Origin: Alteromonas sp. V450
GTDB taxonomy: Bacteria; Pseudomonadota; Gammaproteobacteria; Enterobacterales; Alteromonadaceae
Length of the DNA: 64,000 bases
Reading direction: 5' to 3'
Assembly (NCBI RefSeq): GCF_001885075.1
Contig: NZ_MODU01000004.1
Coordinates: 1,798,001-1,862,000 of the forward strand
The position numbers and the translations under genes were made by a program. The notes beneath the pieces are model-generated. The model saw only the letters and a list, made by a program, of their open reading frames with translations, made no database searches and was not told the origin of the DNA. Positions 56,868 to 64,000 of the stretch are shown piece by piece. Each line of letters opens with the position of its first letter. The first letter of the stretch is position 1.

Positions 56868-56974
56868 TTTGTAAGTGACTGAGCGCGTTTTAGACAATGC
56901 GCGAGAAGCGTGGTTTAGTGCACCTAAATGAGCGCCGAGCAAAGCAGCATAAAGCGTGCTCAGACACTTACAAA
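56868..56974. mobile_element. MITE-like element with 17-bp inverted ends, containing repeat copy 2
   Basis: 107 bases bounded by TTTGTAAGTGACTGAGC (56868-56884) and its inverse (56958-56974) with one mismatch. The second copy of the 67-bp core (56895-56961) fills most of it. No coding frame. The size, inverted ends and duplicated core suggest a non-autonomous mobile or REP/BIME-like element. No target duplication is obvious. Confidence 0.55.
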
Positions 56975-57003
56975 CAAAAACGGGGCCCGAGGGCCCCGCT
57001 TTT
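56975..57003 (-). terminator. Terminator of ndk
   Basis: CGGGGCC-CGAG-GGCCCCG stem with TTTTTGTTTG on the minus strand, about 20 bases past the ndk stop. It directly abuts the MITE-like element. Confidence 0.92.
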
Positions 57004-57021
57004 CAAACAACCAGTCTTCGC

Positions 57022-57453
57022 TTAGCGAGTACGTGGGCAGATTTCTTCTTCAGAGAAGAAGTAAGCAATTTCACGTGCTGCTGATTCAGGTGCGTCAGAA
57101 CCGTGAACTGCGTTTTCGTCGATTGACGCAGCGTAGTCTGAACGTAGTGTACCTGCAGCTGCATCAGCTGGGTTAGTTGCGCCCATGATTTCACGGTTAG
57201 CTAGAACAGCATTTTCGCCTTCTAGTACTTGAACCATAACCGGACCAGACGTCATGAAGTCTACAAGTGCGCCGAAGAAAGGACGCTCTTTGTGTTCTGC
57301 ATAGAAGCCTTCTGCTTGCTCTTTGCTCATGTGGATCATCTTAGATGCCACGATGCGAAGACCTGCAGATTCGAAACGGTTGTAAATTGCACCGATTACG
57401 TTTTTAGCTACCGCATCAGGCTTGATAATCGAAAAAGTACGCTCAAGAGCCAT
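57022..57453 (-). CDS. ndk: Nucleoside diphosphate kinase
   Basis: 143 aa. The phospho-His is in [12 protein letters not shown] (H117), and the N-terminus [15 protein letters not shown] and [14 protein letters not shown] are family signatures. It transfers phosphate between nucleoside di- and triphosphates in the cytosol. Strong Shine-Dalgarno GGAGAGAG. First gene of the ndk-to-der block, though a strong terminator and the repeat element separate it from rlmN. Confidence 0.98.
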   Translation of the reverse strand: MALERTFSIIKPDAVAKNVIGAIYNRFESAGLRIVASKMIHMSKEQAEGFYAEHKERPFFGALVDFMTSGPVMVQVLEGENAVLANREIMGATNPADAAAGTLRSDYAASIDENAVHGSDAPESAAREIAYFFSEEEICPRTR

Positions 57454-57503
57454 GTTCTCTCTCCAAACAAATAGTGTATGTATCTTTAAAATTTTGGCCG
57501 CGA

Positions 57504-57532
57504 ATTATAGGCAATAAATAGCAGCTTGACCA
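57504..57532 (-). promoter_or_regulatory. Promoter of ndk
   Basis: On the minus strand TGGTCA (57527-57532), 17-base spacer, TATAAT (57504-57509), about 50 bases before the ATG. Confidence 0.7.
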
Positions 57533-57710
57533 GAGCCTTTATCAAATCAGATATAAAGTACTGTTTTTATGCGTAAATGTAGAGAAAGGATAGCCTGTTA
57601 GCGATGACAATATGATGACAGCGTACAGAATATTTTGCGCGATACGTGGTTACCGGCAACTGTATCTGCGCCCTGCCTTTTCTATGAGACCCTAAAACGG
57701 CGTAAAGAAA

Positions 57711-57736
57711 CCAACGCTTAAAAAGTTAAGCGTTGG
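57711..57736 (-). terminator. Terminator overlapping the sufE stop codon
   Basis: CCAACGCTTAA pairs with TTAAGCGTTGG (perfect 11 bp, 4-base loop), then TTTCTTTACG on the minus strand. The first arm contains the last sufE codons and its TAA stop (57726-57728). Confidence 0.8.
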
Positions 57737-58136
57737 CTTTTGCTAATTCTTGAATTTTACCCACGATGGCGCGTAAGCCATTACCGCGAGTTGGCGTGAT
57801 ATGACGCTCTAGGTCTAATGCTTCAAAATAGCCGTCAATATCAAACGCCAAAATATCTGTTGGCGTCTTGTCATTATAAGCAGCAAGTACTAACGCAAGT
57901 AAGCCTTGAACGATAACTGCATCGCTGTCCACGTCAAAGTTGATTTTATTGCCGTCATAAGACTCCACCAACCAAACGCTGCTCTGACAACCTTTAACCA
58001 AACGCTCGGGGGTTTTAGCATCTTCAGGCAAGCCCGGAATAGATTTCCCTAAATCAATGATGTACTGATAACGCTGTTCCCAATCGTCGAAGAACGCTAG
58101 ATCATCAATAATTTCGTCACTGCTAGGTAGTTGCAT
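57726..58136 (-). CDS. sufE: SufE-type sulfur acceptor
   Basis: 136 aa. The acceptor Cys is C50 in RLVKGCQSSVWL. It takes persulfide from SufS and passes it to the SufBCD scaffold. The last gene of the suf operon here, after sufT, so all Suf proteins are encoded together. SufE rather than the paralogue CsdE is chosen from position in the operon. Confidence 0.93.
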   Translation of the reverse strand: MQLPSSDEIIDDLAFFDDWEQRYQYIIDLGKSIPGLPEDAKTPERLVKGCQSSVWLVESYDGNKINFDVDSDAVIVQGLLALVLAAYNDKTPTDILAFDIDGYFEALDLERHITPTRGNGLRAIVGKIQELAKANA

Positions 58137-58195
58137 TGCTATTTCCGCTTAATTTATTTGAAAAGTTGTGTGATTAAATTTCACTGCGTGGATGA

Positions 58196-58729
58196 CTAGA
58201 AGAACAGACCCGCTTCAAGCTGAGCTTCTTCGCTCATCATGTCTCGTGACCAAGCTGGGTCGAAAACCAACTCAACCTCCACGTTTTTAACATGAGGCAC
58301 CATAGCTACGCGATATTCCACATCACCAACTAAAACTGGCCCCATGCCACAGCCCGGTGCTGTAAGCGTCATATCGATATTTACGGCACCAGATGCTTGA
58401 TCAACATCCACTTTATAGATAAGGCCGAGCGATACAAGGTTAATGGGAATTTCAGGGTCATAAATAGTTTCTAACGCGTCCCACACTTGCTGCTCGCTAA
58501 TGTTGCCATCTTCTGGCGCGTCAAAGCTTAATGTCATCGCTTTACGGCCAATAGCACCTGCATCAGTACCGTCGATGCGGTACATGTTACCGCGCCACGT
58601 TACCGTATAGTTACCACCGAGCTCTTGGGTGATATTCACAAACTCGCCTTCAGGGATCACGGTTGGATTACCCGCGGGAACTAAGCGCGCTTTACAGTCA
58701 CGCTCGGTGGTCACCATTTTTTGCTTCAT
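58196..58729 (-). CDS. sufT: SufT, MIP18/DUF59-family Fe-S assembly protein
   Basis: 177 aa. An N-terminal region of ~75 residues is followed by the DUF59 domain (~85-170: QQVWDALETIYDPEIPINLV, IDMTLTAPGCGMGPVLVGDV). The Cys in TAPGCGMGP is the conserved cluster-linked residue. SufT helps maturation of Fe-S proteins. 50 bases after sufA and 59 before sufE. Confidence 0.92.
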   Translation of the reverse strand: MKQKMVTTERDCKARLVPAGNPTVIPEGEFVNITQELGGNYTVTWRGNMYRIDGTDAGAIGRKAMTLSFDAPEDGNISEQQVWDALETIYDPEIPINLVSLGLIYKVDVDQASGAVNIDMTLTAPGCGMGPVLVGDVEYRVAMVPHVKNVEVELVFDPAWSRDMMSEEAQLEAGLFF

Positions 58730-58779
58730 AAACTACTTATTACTCTTTGTTCTTCCACTGATGAACTTTAACGTGGCAC

Positions 58780-59136
58780 TTAGCCTACGTTAAAGCTTTC
58801 ACCGCATCCGCACTCATCAACCACGTTTGGATTGTTGTATTTAATGACGCCGTTCACACCTTCTGTAACGTAATCAATCTCTGTATTACGCAGTAGGTCG
58901 GTGGCATCTGCAGCCACAGCTACGTTAAGTACTGGCGAAATTTCAACAATTTCGTCATCGGCTTGCGCACTATCTGCGAAATCTAGCACGTAAGCGTAAC
59001 CTGTACAGCCGCTGACTTTTGTCGATAAACGAATTAACTGACCAGGCTTGTCTTTAAGCTTACTTTCGAAATGCTTAACGGCACTGTCAGTTAGCGAAAT
59101 GAGTTTTGTACTAGGTACGAAAGTTTCAACACTCAT
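58780..59136 (-). CDS. sufA: A-type Fe-S carrier (SufA/IscA/ErpA family)
   Basis: 118 aa. The three cluster cysteines are in STKVSGCTGYAYVL (C44) and DECGCGESFNVG (the C-x-C pair near 109-111). A-type proteins carry assembled clusters to target enzymes. SufA is chosen from its place between sufS and sufT. It starts 9 bases after sufS. Confidence 0.93.
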   Translation of the reverse strand: MSVETFVPSTKLISLTDSAVKHFESKLKDKPGQLIRLSTKVSGCTGYAYVLDFADSAQADDEIVEISPVLNVAVAADATDLLRNTEIDYVTEGVNGVIKYNNPNVVDECGCGESFNVG

Positions 59137-59145
59137 AATGCCTCC

Positions 59146-60363
59146 TTAGGCCAACATCATTTTTGCTTTTTTAAGCGCAGCAAATAGGCTGTCTACTTCT
59201 TCAAGCGTATTGTAAATTGAGAACGACGCACGGGCAGTACCCGGAATACCAAAACGCTTCATTAGCGGCTGTGCACAGTTATCACCGGTACGGATTGCAA
59301 CACCTTGTCTATCCAGAATAAAGCCTACGTCCGCTGGGTGCGCGCCTTCAAGTAGAAAGCTCAGCACGCCTACCTTATTAGGTGCAGTACCGATGATACG
59401 CATGCCGTCAAGCGCTTCGGCTTGCTCGGTAGCGTAAGCAAGTAGCTTCTGCTCGTGCTCGTGTAATGCTTGTACATCAAGGGCACTAAACCAATCTACT
59501 GCAGCGCCCATACCAATGGCACCTGCAATGTTTGGCGTACCGGCTTCTAAACGATTTGGCAATGCACCCCATGTGGCTTCATGGTAGGTCACGTCTTTGA
59601 TCATCTCGCCGCCTACCTGCCAAACAGGCCAGGTTTCTAGCACCTCTTTTTTGCCCCACAGACAGCCAATGCCAGTTGGGCCGAATAGCTTGTGGCCTGA
59701 AAATGCGTAAAAATCACAGCCAATGTCTTGAACGTCAACACCGCCGTGAGCAATACCTTGTGCGCCATCAACCAGCACCCATGCGCCAACCGCTTTCGCT
59801 TTTTCAGTAAGCAGTTTAATTGGGTTAACCGTTCCTAGTGCATTTGATACATGAGGAAACGCCACTAGCTTAGTGTTTTCAGACAGCAGTCTATCGAAAG
59901 CGTCTACGTCTAACTCGCCACTGTCGAAAATAGGTACAACATTCAGTGTTGCACCAGAGCGGCGACACGCTTGCTGCCAGGTCACCAAGTTAGCGTGGTG
60001 CTCTAGTTCAGTCACCATCACTTCGTCACCTTCACTAAGAAGTTGACCAAGACCATTGGCGACTATATTGATGGCTTCCGTGGTGCCCGACGTCCAGATA
60101 ACTTCTTCACGCGCTTTCGCGTTAATGAACTTTGCAACGCTGGTACGTGCATTTTCGTAACGGCGCGTGGCTTCATCCGATAAATGGTGCGCACCGCGGT
60201 GCACGTTTGCATTCGTCCCCGTATAAAAATCTACTAAGGCGTCGATAACGGCCTGAGGTTTTTGCGTTGTTGCCGCGTTATCTAGGTATACCAGCGGCTT
60301 GCCGTCTACCGTTTTAGATAAAATAGGAAACTGGGCACGAAGTGCTGCAACGTCTAAGCTCAT
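59146..60363 (-). CDS. sufS: Cysteine desulfurase SufS
   Basis: 405 aa PLP enzyme. The catalytic Lys is in FSGHKLFGPTGIGCLWG and the active-site Cys in RTGDNCAQPLMKRFG; the N-terminal LDNAATTQKP is typical of class II desulfurases. It releases sulfur from cysteine as a persulfide for SufE. The ATG at 60363 overlaps the sufD stop (ATGA) and has GGAGGTGAA just before it, so I reject the longer frame to 60411. Confidence 0.97.
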   Translation of the reverse strand: MSLDVAALRAQFPILSKTVDGKPLVYLDNAATTQKPQAVIDALVDFYTGTNANVHRGAHHLSDEATRRYENARTSVAKFINAKAREEVIWTSGTTEAINIVANGLGQLLSEGDEVMVTELEHHANLVTWQQACRRSGATLNVVPIFDSGELDVDAFDRLLSENTKLVAFPHVSNALGTVNPIKLLTEKAKAVGAWVLVDGAQGIAHGGVDVQDIGCDFYAFSGHKLFGPTGIGCLWGKKEVLETWPVWQVGGEMIKDVTYHEATWGALPNRLEAGTPNIAGAIGMGAAVDWFSALDVQALHEHEQKLLAYATEQAEALDGMRIIGTAPNKVGVLSFLLEGAHPADVGFILDRQGVAIRTGDNCAQPLMKRFGIPGTARASFSIYNTLEEVDSLFAALKKAKMMLA

Positions 60364-61616
60364 TTCACCTCCATTTGGGCGAAACGCTCGCTCAAGATAG
60401 GCGCAAGCCACTCACGTACTGCTACGTTTGGCACATCGTTGATAAGCTCTTGAATGAAGCCAAAGTTGAGCATTACCAGTGCTTTACTGCGAGAAACGCC
60501 GCGGGTAAGCATGTAATACAAGGCTTCTTCTTCAATTTCAGCAACCGTTGCACCGTGCGCACATTTTACGTCGTCAGCATAAATTTCAAGCTCTGGCTTG
60601 GTGTTGATAACGCCGCGGCGAGATAGCAACAAGTTTCGGTTATTTAGTTCAGCCAATGTCTTTTGCGCATCACGATGAATATGAATGCGACCATTGAACA
60701 CGGCACGTGCTTTATCGCCTACAATCCCACGCGCGTTTTCTTCTGTTGTGCCATTAGGCATGGCGTGCTCAATGGTGGAGTGAAGGTCAAATAACTCGCC
60801 TTCTGCCAGAAGGTAAATGGCGTTCATTTTCGCATCGGCAAATTCGCCGGCGTGATGAATATCTACATCTAAACGCGAAAGCTCGCTTCCATAGCCCACC
60901 ATGGTGCTGTTAAGCGTGGTGCGGTTATGCAGTTTGAAGTGGCTACCGCCTAATTGCTTGGCTTTGCCAGTAAACATGGCAAAACGATAGTGCTCTAGAT
61001 GCGCATCGTCAGCCAAGTCATATTCAGCAAACGCAGTGGTTAAACTTTCTGTATCGCCAAAACCTTGTTCGATAACAGTAGCACTTGCGCCTTCAGCAAC
61101 CTTCACCACCACACGCGTATGGGCATCAACGTTCTGCGAGGCCATATTCACAATGCGAATTGGCGTGTCAATCTTCGCACCCGCTTCAACATTAATAAAT
61201 ACACCGTGTTGGCACAGCGCGTCGTTAACTAGGCCAAACATATGACGAGTTGGTTTAACTTGACCATACACACTGCTAATAGCTTGCTGGGTAGCCGCAT
61301 CATCACTGTTTAGTGACGTAATACTCATACCGGCTGGCACATCTAGCGTGTTAACCTGCGTAACCAATACACCGTCTACAAATACAAGGTCGATAGCATC
61401 TAGGTTATCGATAGCGGGTACCGGTAAACTGTCTGCTTGAACCGCTTGTTTTGCATCACGCTTTTCTACAGGCGTTAACGGTGTAAAGCGCCAGCTTTCG
61501 TTTCTACGGGCTGGCCAACCATCAGCTTTTAACTTTTCTAAGGCCTGCTGACGCACGGGCGCTAAGTAATCGGAGATTTGCGCCGCATCAATGACCTGTT
61601 CTAGCCATTGACTCAT
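60360..61616 (-). CDS. sufD: Fe-S cluster assembly protein SufD
   Basis: 418 aa scaffold subunit that pairs with SufB on two SufC. The right-handed parallel beta-helix core has LHNRTTLNSTMVGYGSELSR split by family variation, and GRIHIHRDAQKTLAELNNRN. The His of DVKCAHGATVAEI near the C-terminus is the conserved SufD ligand. It overlaps sufS by 4 bases and sufC by 4, so translation of the three is coupled. Confidence 0.95.
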   Translation of the reverse strand: MSQWLEQVIDAAQISDYLAPVRQQALEKLKADGWPARRNESWRFTPLTPVEKRDAKQAVQADSLPVPAIDNLDAIDLVFVDGVLVTQVNTLDVPAGMSITSLNSDDAATQQAISSVYGQVKPTRHMFGLVNDALCQHGVFINVEAGAKIDTPIRIVNMASQNVDAHTRVVVKVAEGASATVIEQGFGDTESLTTAFAEYDLADDAHLEHYRFAMFTGKAKQLGGSHFKLHNRTTLNSTMVGYGSELSRLDVDIHHAGEFADAKMNAIYLLAEGELFDLHSTIEHAMPNGTTEENARGIVGDKARAVFNGRIHIHRDAQKTLAELNNRNLLLSRRGVINTKPELEIYADDVKCAHGATVAEIEEEALYYMLTRGVSRSKALVMLNFGFIQELINDVPNVAVREWLAPILSERFAQMEVK

Positions 61617-62374
61617 GCTTCAGCCTCCTCGTACGCTTTACCTAGGAATGCGTATCCGCTCTTCTCTACTTCTAGCGCTAGTGACGCGTCACCGCTTTTC
61701 ACAATTTTGCCGTCGGCAAGAATGTGTACAAAGTCAGGCTTGATGTAGTCTAGAAGACGCTGGTAGTGGGTAACAACGATGAAGCTGCGCTCGCCATCGC
61801 GCTGACTGTTAACGCCGTCGGCAACAACCTGTAGCGCGTCAACGTCAAGGCCAGAATCTGATTCATCAAGAATACAAAGCGTTGGCTCAAGCAAAATCAT
61901 TTGCATGATCTCGTTACGCTTCTTCTCACCGCCAGAGAAACCTTCGTTCACACCGCGCTTCAAGAAATCCAATGGAAGCTGTACTTGCTTACACGCTTCT
62001 TTTGCTTTCTTTAAAAACTCAGCAGCAGTTAATGGCGCTTCGCCGCGCTGTTCGCGCATAGCGTTAACTGACTCTTTCATGAATTCCATATTGCTTACGC
62101 CAGGAATTTCAACTGGGTATTGGAACGCAAGGAAAAGGCCTTCGCGGGCACGTTCTTCTACTTCAAGCTCTAGTAGATCTTTACCGTTAAGCGTGGCTTC
62201 GCCTTCGCTTACTTCGTAACCATCACGACCAGATAGGACGTAGCCTAGTGTACTTTTACCGGCTCCGTTGGGGCCCATGATAGCGTGTACTTCACCAGGT
62301 TTAACTTCAAGGTTAAGACCCTTAATGATGTTCTTCTCTTCCACGCTGGCATGTAAATTCTTGATACTAAGCAT
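61613..62374 (-). CDS. sufC: Fe-S cluster assembly ATPase SufC
   Basis: 253 aa soluble ABC ATPase. Walker A GPNGAGKSTLGYVLSG, signature FSGGEKKRNEIMQM (SufC form of LSGGQ), Walker B LCILDESDSGLDVD, H-loop VVTHYQRLLDYI. ATP hydrolysis reshapes the SufBCD complex during cluster building. Overlaps sufD by 4 bases and follows sufB by 3. Confidence 0.98.
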   Translation of the reverse strand: MLSIKNLHASVEEKNIIKGLNLEVKPGEVHAIMGPNGAGKSTLGYVLSGRDGYEVSEGEATLNGKDLLELEVEERAREGLFLAFQYPVEIPGVSNMEFMKESVNAMREQRGEAPLTAAEFLKKAKEACKQVQLPLDFLKRGVNEGFSGGEKKRNEIMQMILLEPTLCILDESDSGLDVDALQVVADGVNSQRDGERSFIVVTHYQRLLDYIKPDFVHILADGKIVKSGDASLALEVEKSGYAFLGKAYEEAEA

Positions 62375-62377
62375 TGA

Positions 62378-63814
62378 TTACCCCACTGAACCTTCAAGAC
62401 TAATTTCGAGCAGCTTGCCGGCTTCTACGGCAAATTCCATTGGCAGCTCTTTGAATACTTCTTTACAGAAACCGTTAACAATCATAGAAACGGCCTTTTC
62501 TGTGTCTAAACCACGCTGCTGACACAGGAATAATTGTTCGTCGCTCACCTTCGATGTTGTTGCTTCGTGCTCAACAATGGCTGAAGGGTTACGGCTTTCG
62601 ATATACGGGAATGTGTGCGCGCCACATTTGTCACCGATAAGTAGCGAGTCACACTCGGTGAAATTACGTGCTCCGTCTGCGCGAGGGCCCATTTGGACTA
62701 GTCCGCGATAGGCGTTATTACTGTTACCCGCTGAGATACCTTTAGAGATGATGGTCGACTTGGTATTTTTACCCACGTGGATCATCTTAGTACCGGTATC
62801 AGCCTGCTGGCGACCGCGCGTTAGCGCTACTGAGTAGAATTCACCTACACTGTTGTCACCTTTAAGTACACAGCTTGGGTACTTCCACGTAACCGCTGAG
62901 CCCGTCTCAACCTGCGTCCACGAGATTTTCGCATTAGTATGCGCTACACCGCGTTTTGTCACGAAGTTGTAGATACCGCCTTTACCGTTCTCGTCACCCG
63001 GATACCAGTTCTGTACCGTTGAGTATTTAATCTGCGCGTCGTCCATTGCCACTAGCTCAACCACTGCCGCATGCAGCTGGTTTTCATCACGCTGTGGTGC
63101 GGTACAACCTTCAAGGTAGCTTACATAGCTGCCTTCATCGGCGACGATTAAGGTACGCTCGAACTGACCGGTGTTCATTTCGTTAATACGAAAATAAGTA
63201 GAAAGCTCCATTGGGCAACGTGTGCCTTTTGGAATATAAACAAATGAACCATCAGTAAACACGGCGCTGTTAAGCGCAGCAAAATAGTTATCTGTGCGCG
63301 GCACTACCGAACCGATGTATTTCTTTACAAGGTCTGGGTACTTCTGTACTGCCTCAGAAATTGGGCAAAAGATCACGCCCGCTTCTTCAAGCTTATCACG
63401 GAACGTAGTTACAACCGATACCGAGTCGAATACCGCATCTACCGCAACGCCTGCCAGCATTTCCTGCTCGTGTAGAGGTATGCCCAGCTTTTCATAGGTG
63501 CGAAGTAGCTCAGGGTCAACTTCATCTAGCGACTTAGGCTTATCTTTCATACTCTTTGGTGCTGAGTAATAAGAAATGGCCTGATAATCGATTTTCGGAT
63601 AGTCGACATGCGCCCAATCTGGCTCTTCCATTTCCAGCCATGCATGATAAGACTTCAAACGCCATTCAAGCATCCATTCAGGCTCGTTTTTCATTGCTGA
63701 TATGCGGCGGATAACCGACTCGTCCAGGCCGCTTTCAAACGTTTCCGATTCGATTTCTGAATAGAAACCCGCATCGTACTTTCTTTCTAACGCCTGTTCG
63801 ATCTGTTCACTCAT
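62378..63814 (-). CDS. sufB: Fe-S cluster assembly protein SufB
   Basis: 478 aa scaffold. N-terminal helical domain ([20 protein letters not shown]), beta-helix core with conserved residues in [36 protein letters not shown] and [16 protein letters not shown], and C-terminal [15 protein letters not shown]. The assembly Cys near residue 405 is in [15 protein letters not shown]. First gene of the operon sufBCDS-sufA-sufT-sufE. The 186 bases upstream show no clear IscR box or regulator gene. Confidence 0.97.
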   Translation of the reverse strand: MSEQIEQALERKYDAGFYSEIESETFESGLDESVIRRISAMKNEPEWMLEWRLKSYHAWLEMEEPDWAHVDYPKIDYQAISYYSAPKSMKDKPKSLDEVDPELLRTYEKLGIPLHEQEMLAGVAVDAVFDSVSVVTTFRDKLEEAGVIFCPISEAVQKYPDLVKKYIGSVVPRTDNYFAALNSAVFTDGSFVYIPKGTRCPMELSTYFRINEMNTGQFERTLIVADEGSYVSYLEGCTAPQRDENQLHAAVVELVAMDDAQIKYSTVQNWYPGDENGKGGIYNFVTKRGVAHTNAKISWTQVETGSAVTWKYPSCVLKGDNSVGEFYSVALTRGRQQADTGTKMIHVGKNTKSTIISKGISAGNSNNAYRGLVQMGPRADGARNFTECDSLLIGDKCGAHTFPYIESRNPSAIVEHEATTSKVSDEQLFLCQQRGLDTEKAVSMIVNGFCKEVFKELPMEFAVEAGKLLEISLEGSVG

Positions 63815-64000
63815 GTTGGGATCTCACTTGTTTGCCTGCATTTGCTGCCACTAACCTTTCTACTTAACTGGCAAATAAATCACCCCACGGTCTTGGTAAT
63901 TTATATAGACTTTCAACTTCAACAACTTAATTTACTTGGGTAATTCCCCAACAGCATTGTCGAAACTGCCAGTTACATTGCGGACAGCCTAAAATTTTGG

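Larger units (their letters stand above)
56604..57021. other. Repeat-bearing intergenic region rlmN / ndk
   Basis: 418 bases. The right half is filled by two core repeat copies and a MITE-like element (listed separately), then the ndk terminator. The left half (56604-56790) should carry the rlmN promoter. No gene supported. Confidence 0.6.

Noticed and set aside
56795-56974. CRISPR array
   Set aside because: Only two imperfect 67-bp copies, no regular spacers, no cas genes.
63815-64000. IscR binding site before sufB
   Set aside because: No convincing type 1 or type 2 IscR motif was seen; the window ends before any upstream regulator gene.

Overview
The window is a gammaproteobacterial chromosome segment, most probably from Alteromonas or a close marine relative. 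The evidence is family resemblance plus gene order: ribF-ileS-lspA-fkpB-ispH next to a type IV pilin gene; tig-clpP-clpX-lon-hupB-ppiD; ndk-rlmN-pilW-rodZ-ispG-hisS-yfgM-bamB-der; and sufBCDS-sufA-sufT-sufE. No integrase, transposase, phage module or CRISPR array was seen, so most of the window is conserved housekeeping DNA. The interest lies in small accessory insertions, promoters and repeats.

Layout. 1-8.9 kb: a truncated prepilin gene, the ispH-fkpB-lspA-ileS-ribF block, murJ, and divergent rpsT. 9.0-13.9 kb: an accessory metabolic cluster (SDR, APH-fold kinase, SDR, BASS-type transporter) divergent from a LysR regulator. 13.9-16.8 kb: a PlcP-like metallophosphoesterase and an OlsF-like two-domain acyltransferase. 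Each is preceded by four PhoB half-sites in exact 11-bp register, followed at phoA-like spacing by a -10 box. 16.9-28.6 kb: dapE, a small membrane protein, then ppiD, hupB, lon, clpX, clpP and tig, with an extra secreted GATase-like gene and a small ORF between lon and clpX. 28.9-29.4 kb: a tRNA operon (Pro-Arg-His-Pro) that keeps only the 3' end of a tRNA-Leu gene. 30-36 kb: folD, a DUF1415 gene, trmO, proS, an MBL-fold hydrolase and pldA. 36-40.4 kb: an HDAC-family deacetylase, a chemoreceptor, and a PEP-CTERM protein behind a sigma-54-like promoter. 40.8-46.6 kb: guaA and guaB, divergent xseA, and a secreted protein of unknown function. 47-57.5 kb: the der-to-ndk block. 57.7-63.8 kb: the suf operon.

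Best candidate system: a phosphate-starvation lipid-remodelling pair. PlcP removes phosphate-containing headgroups from membrane phospholipids, and an OlsF-type enzyme makes phosphorus-free amino-acid lipids. The two genes sit side by side under near-identical PhoB-type promoters. The promoter also fixes the olsF start, because the upstream in-frame ATG lies inside the Pho boxes.

Other points worth checking: a 107-bp MITE-like element with 17-bp inverted ends between ndk and rlmN; the tRNA-Leu relic; a hisS -10 box in the loop of a terminator-like hairpin; a perfect palindrome on the rpsT -35 box; and several small ORFs.

Limits: all assignments come from reading motifs and layout. No database search, folding or codon statistics was run.
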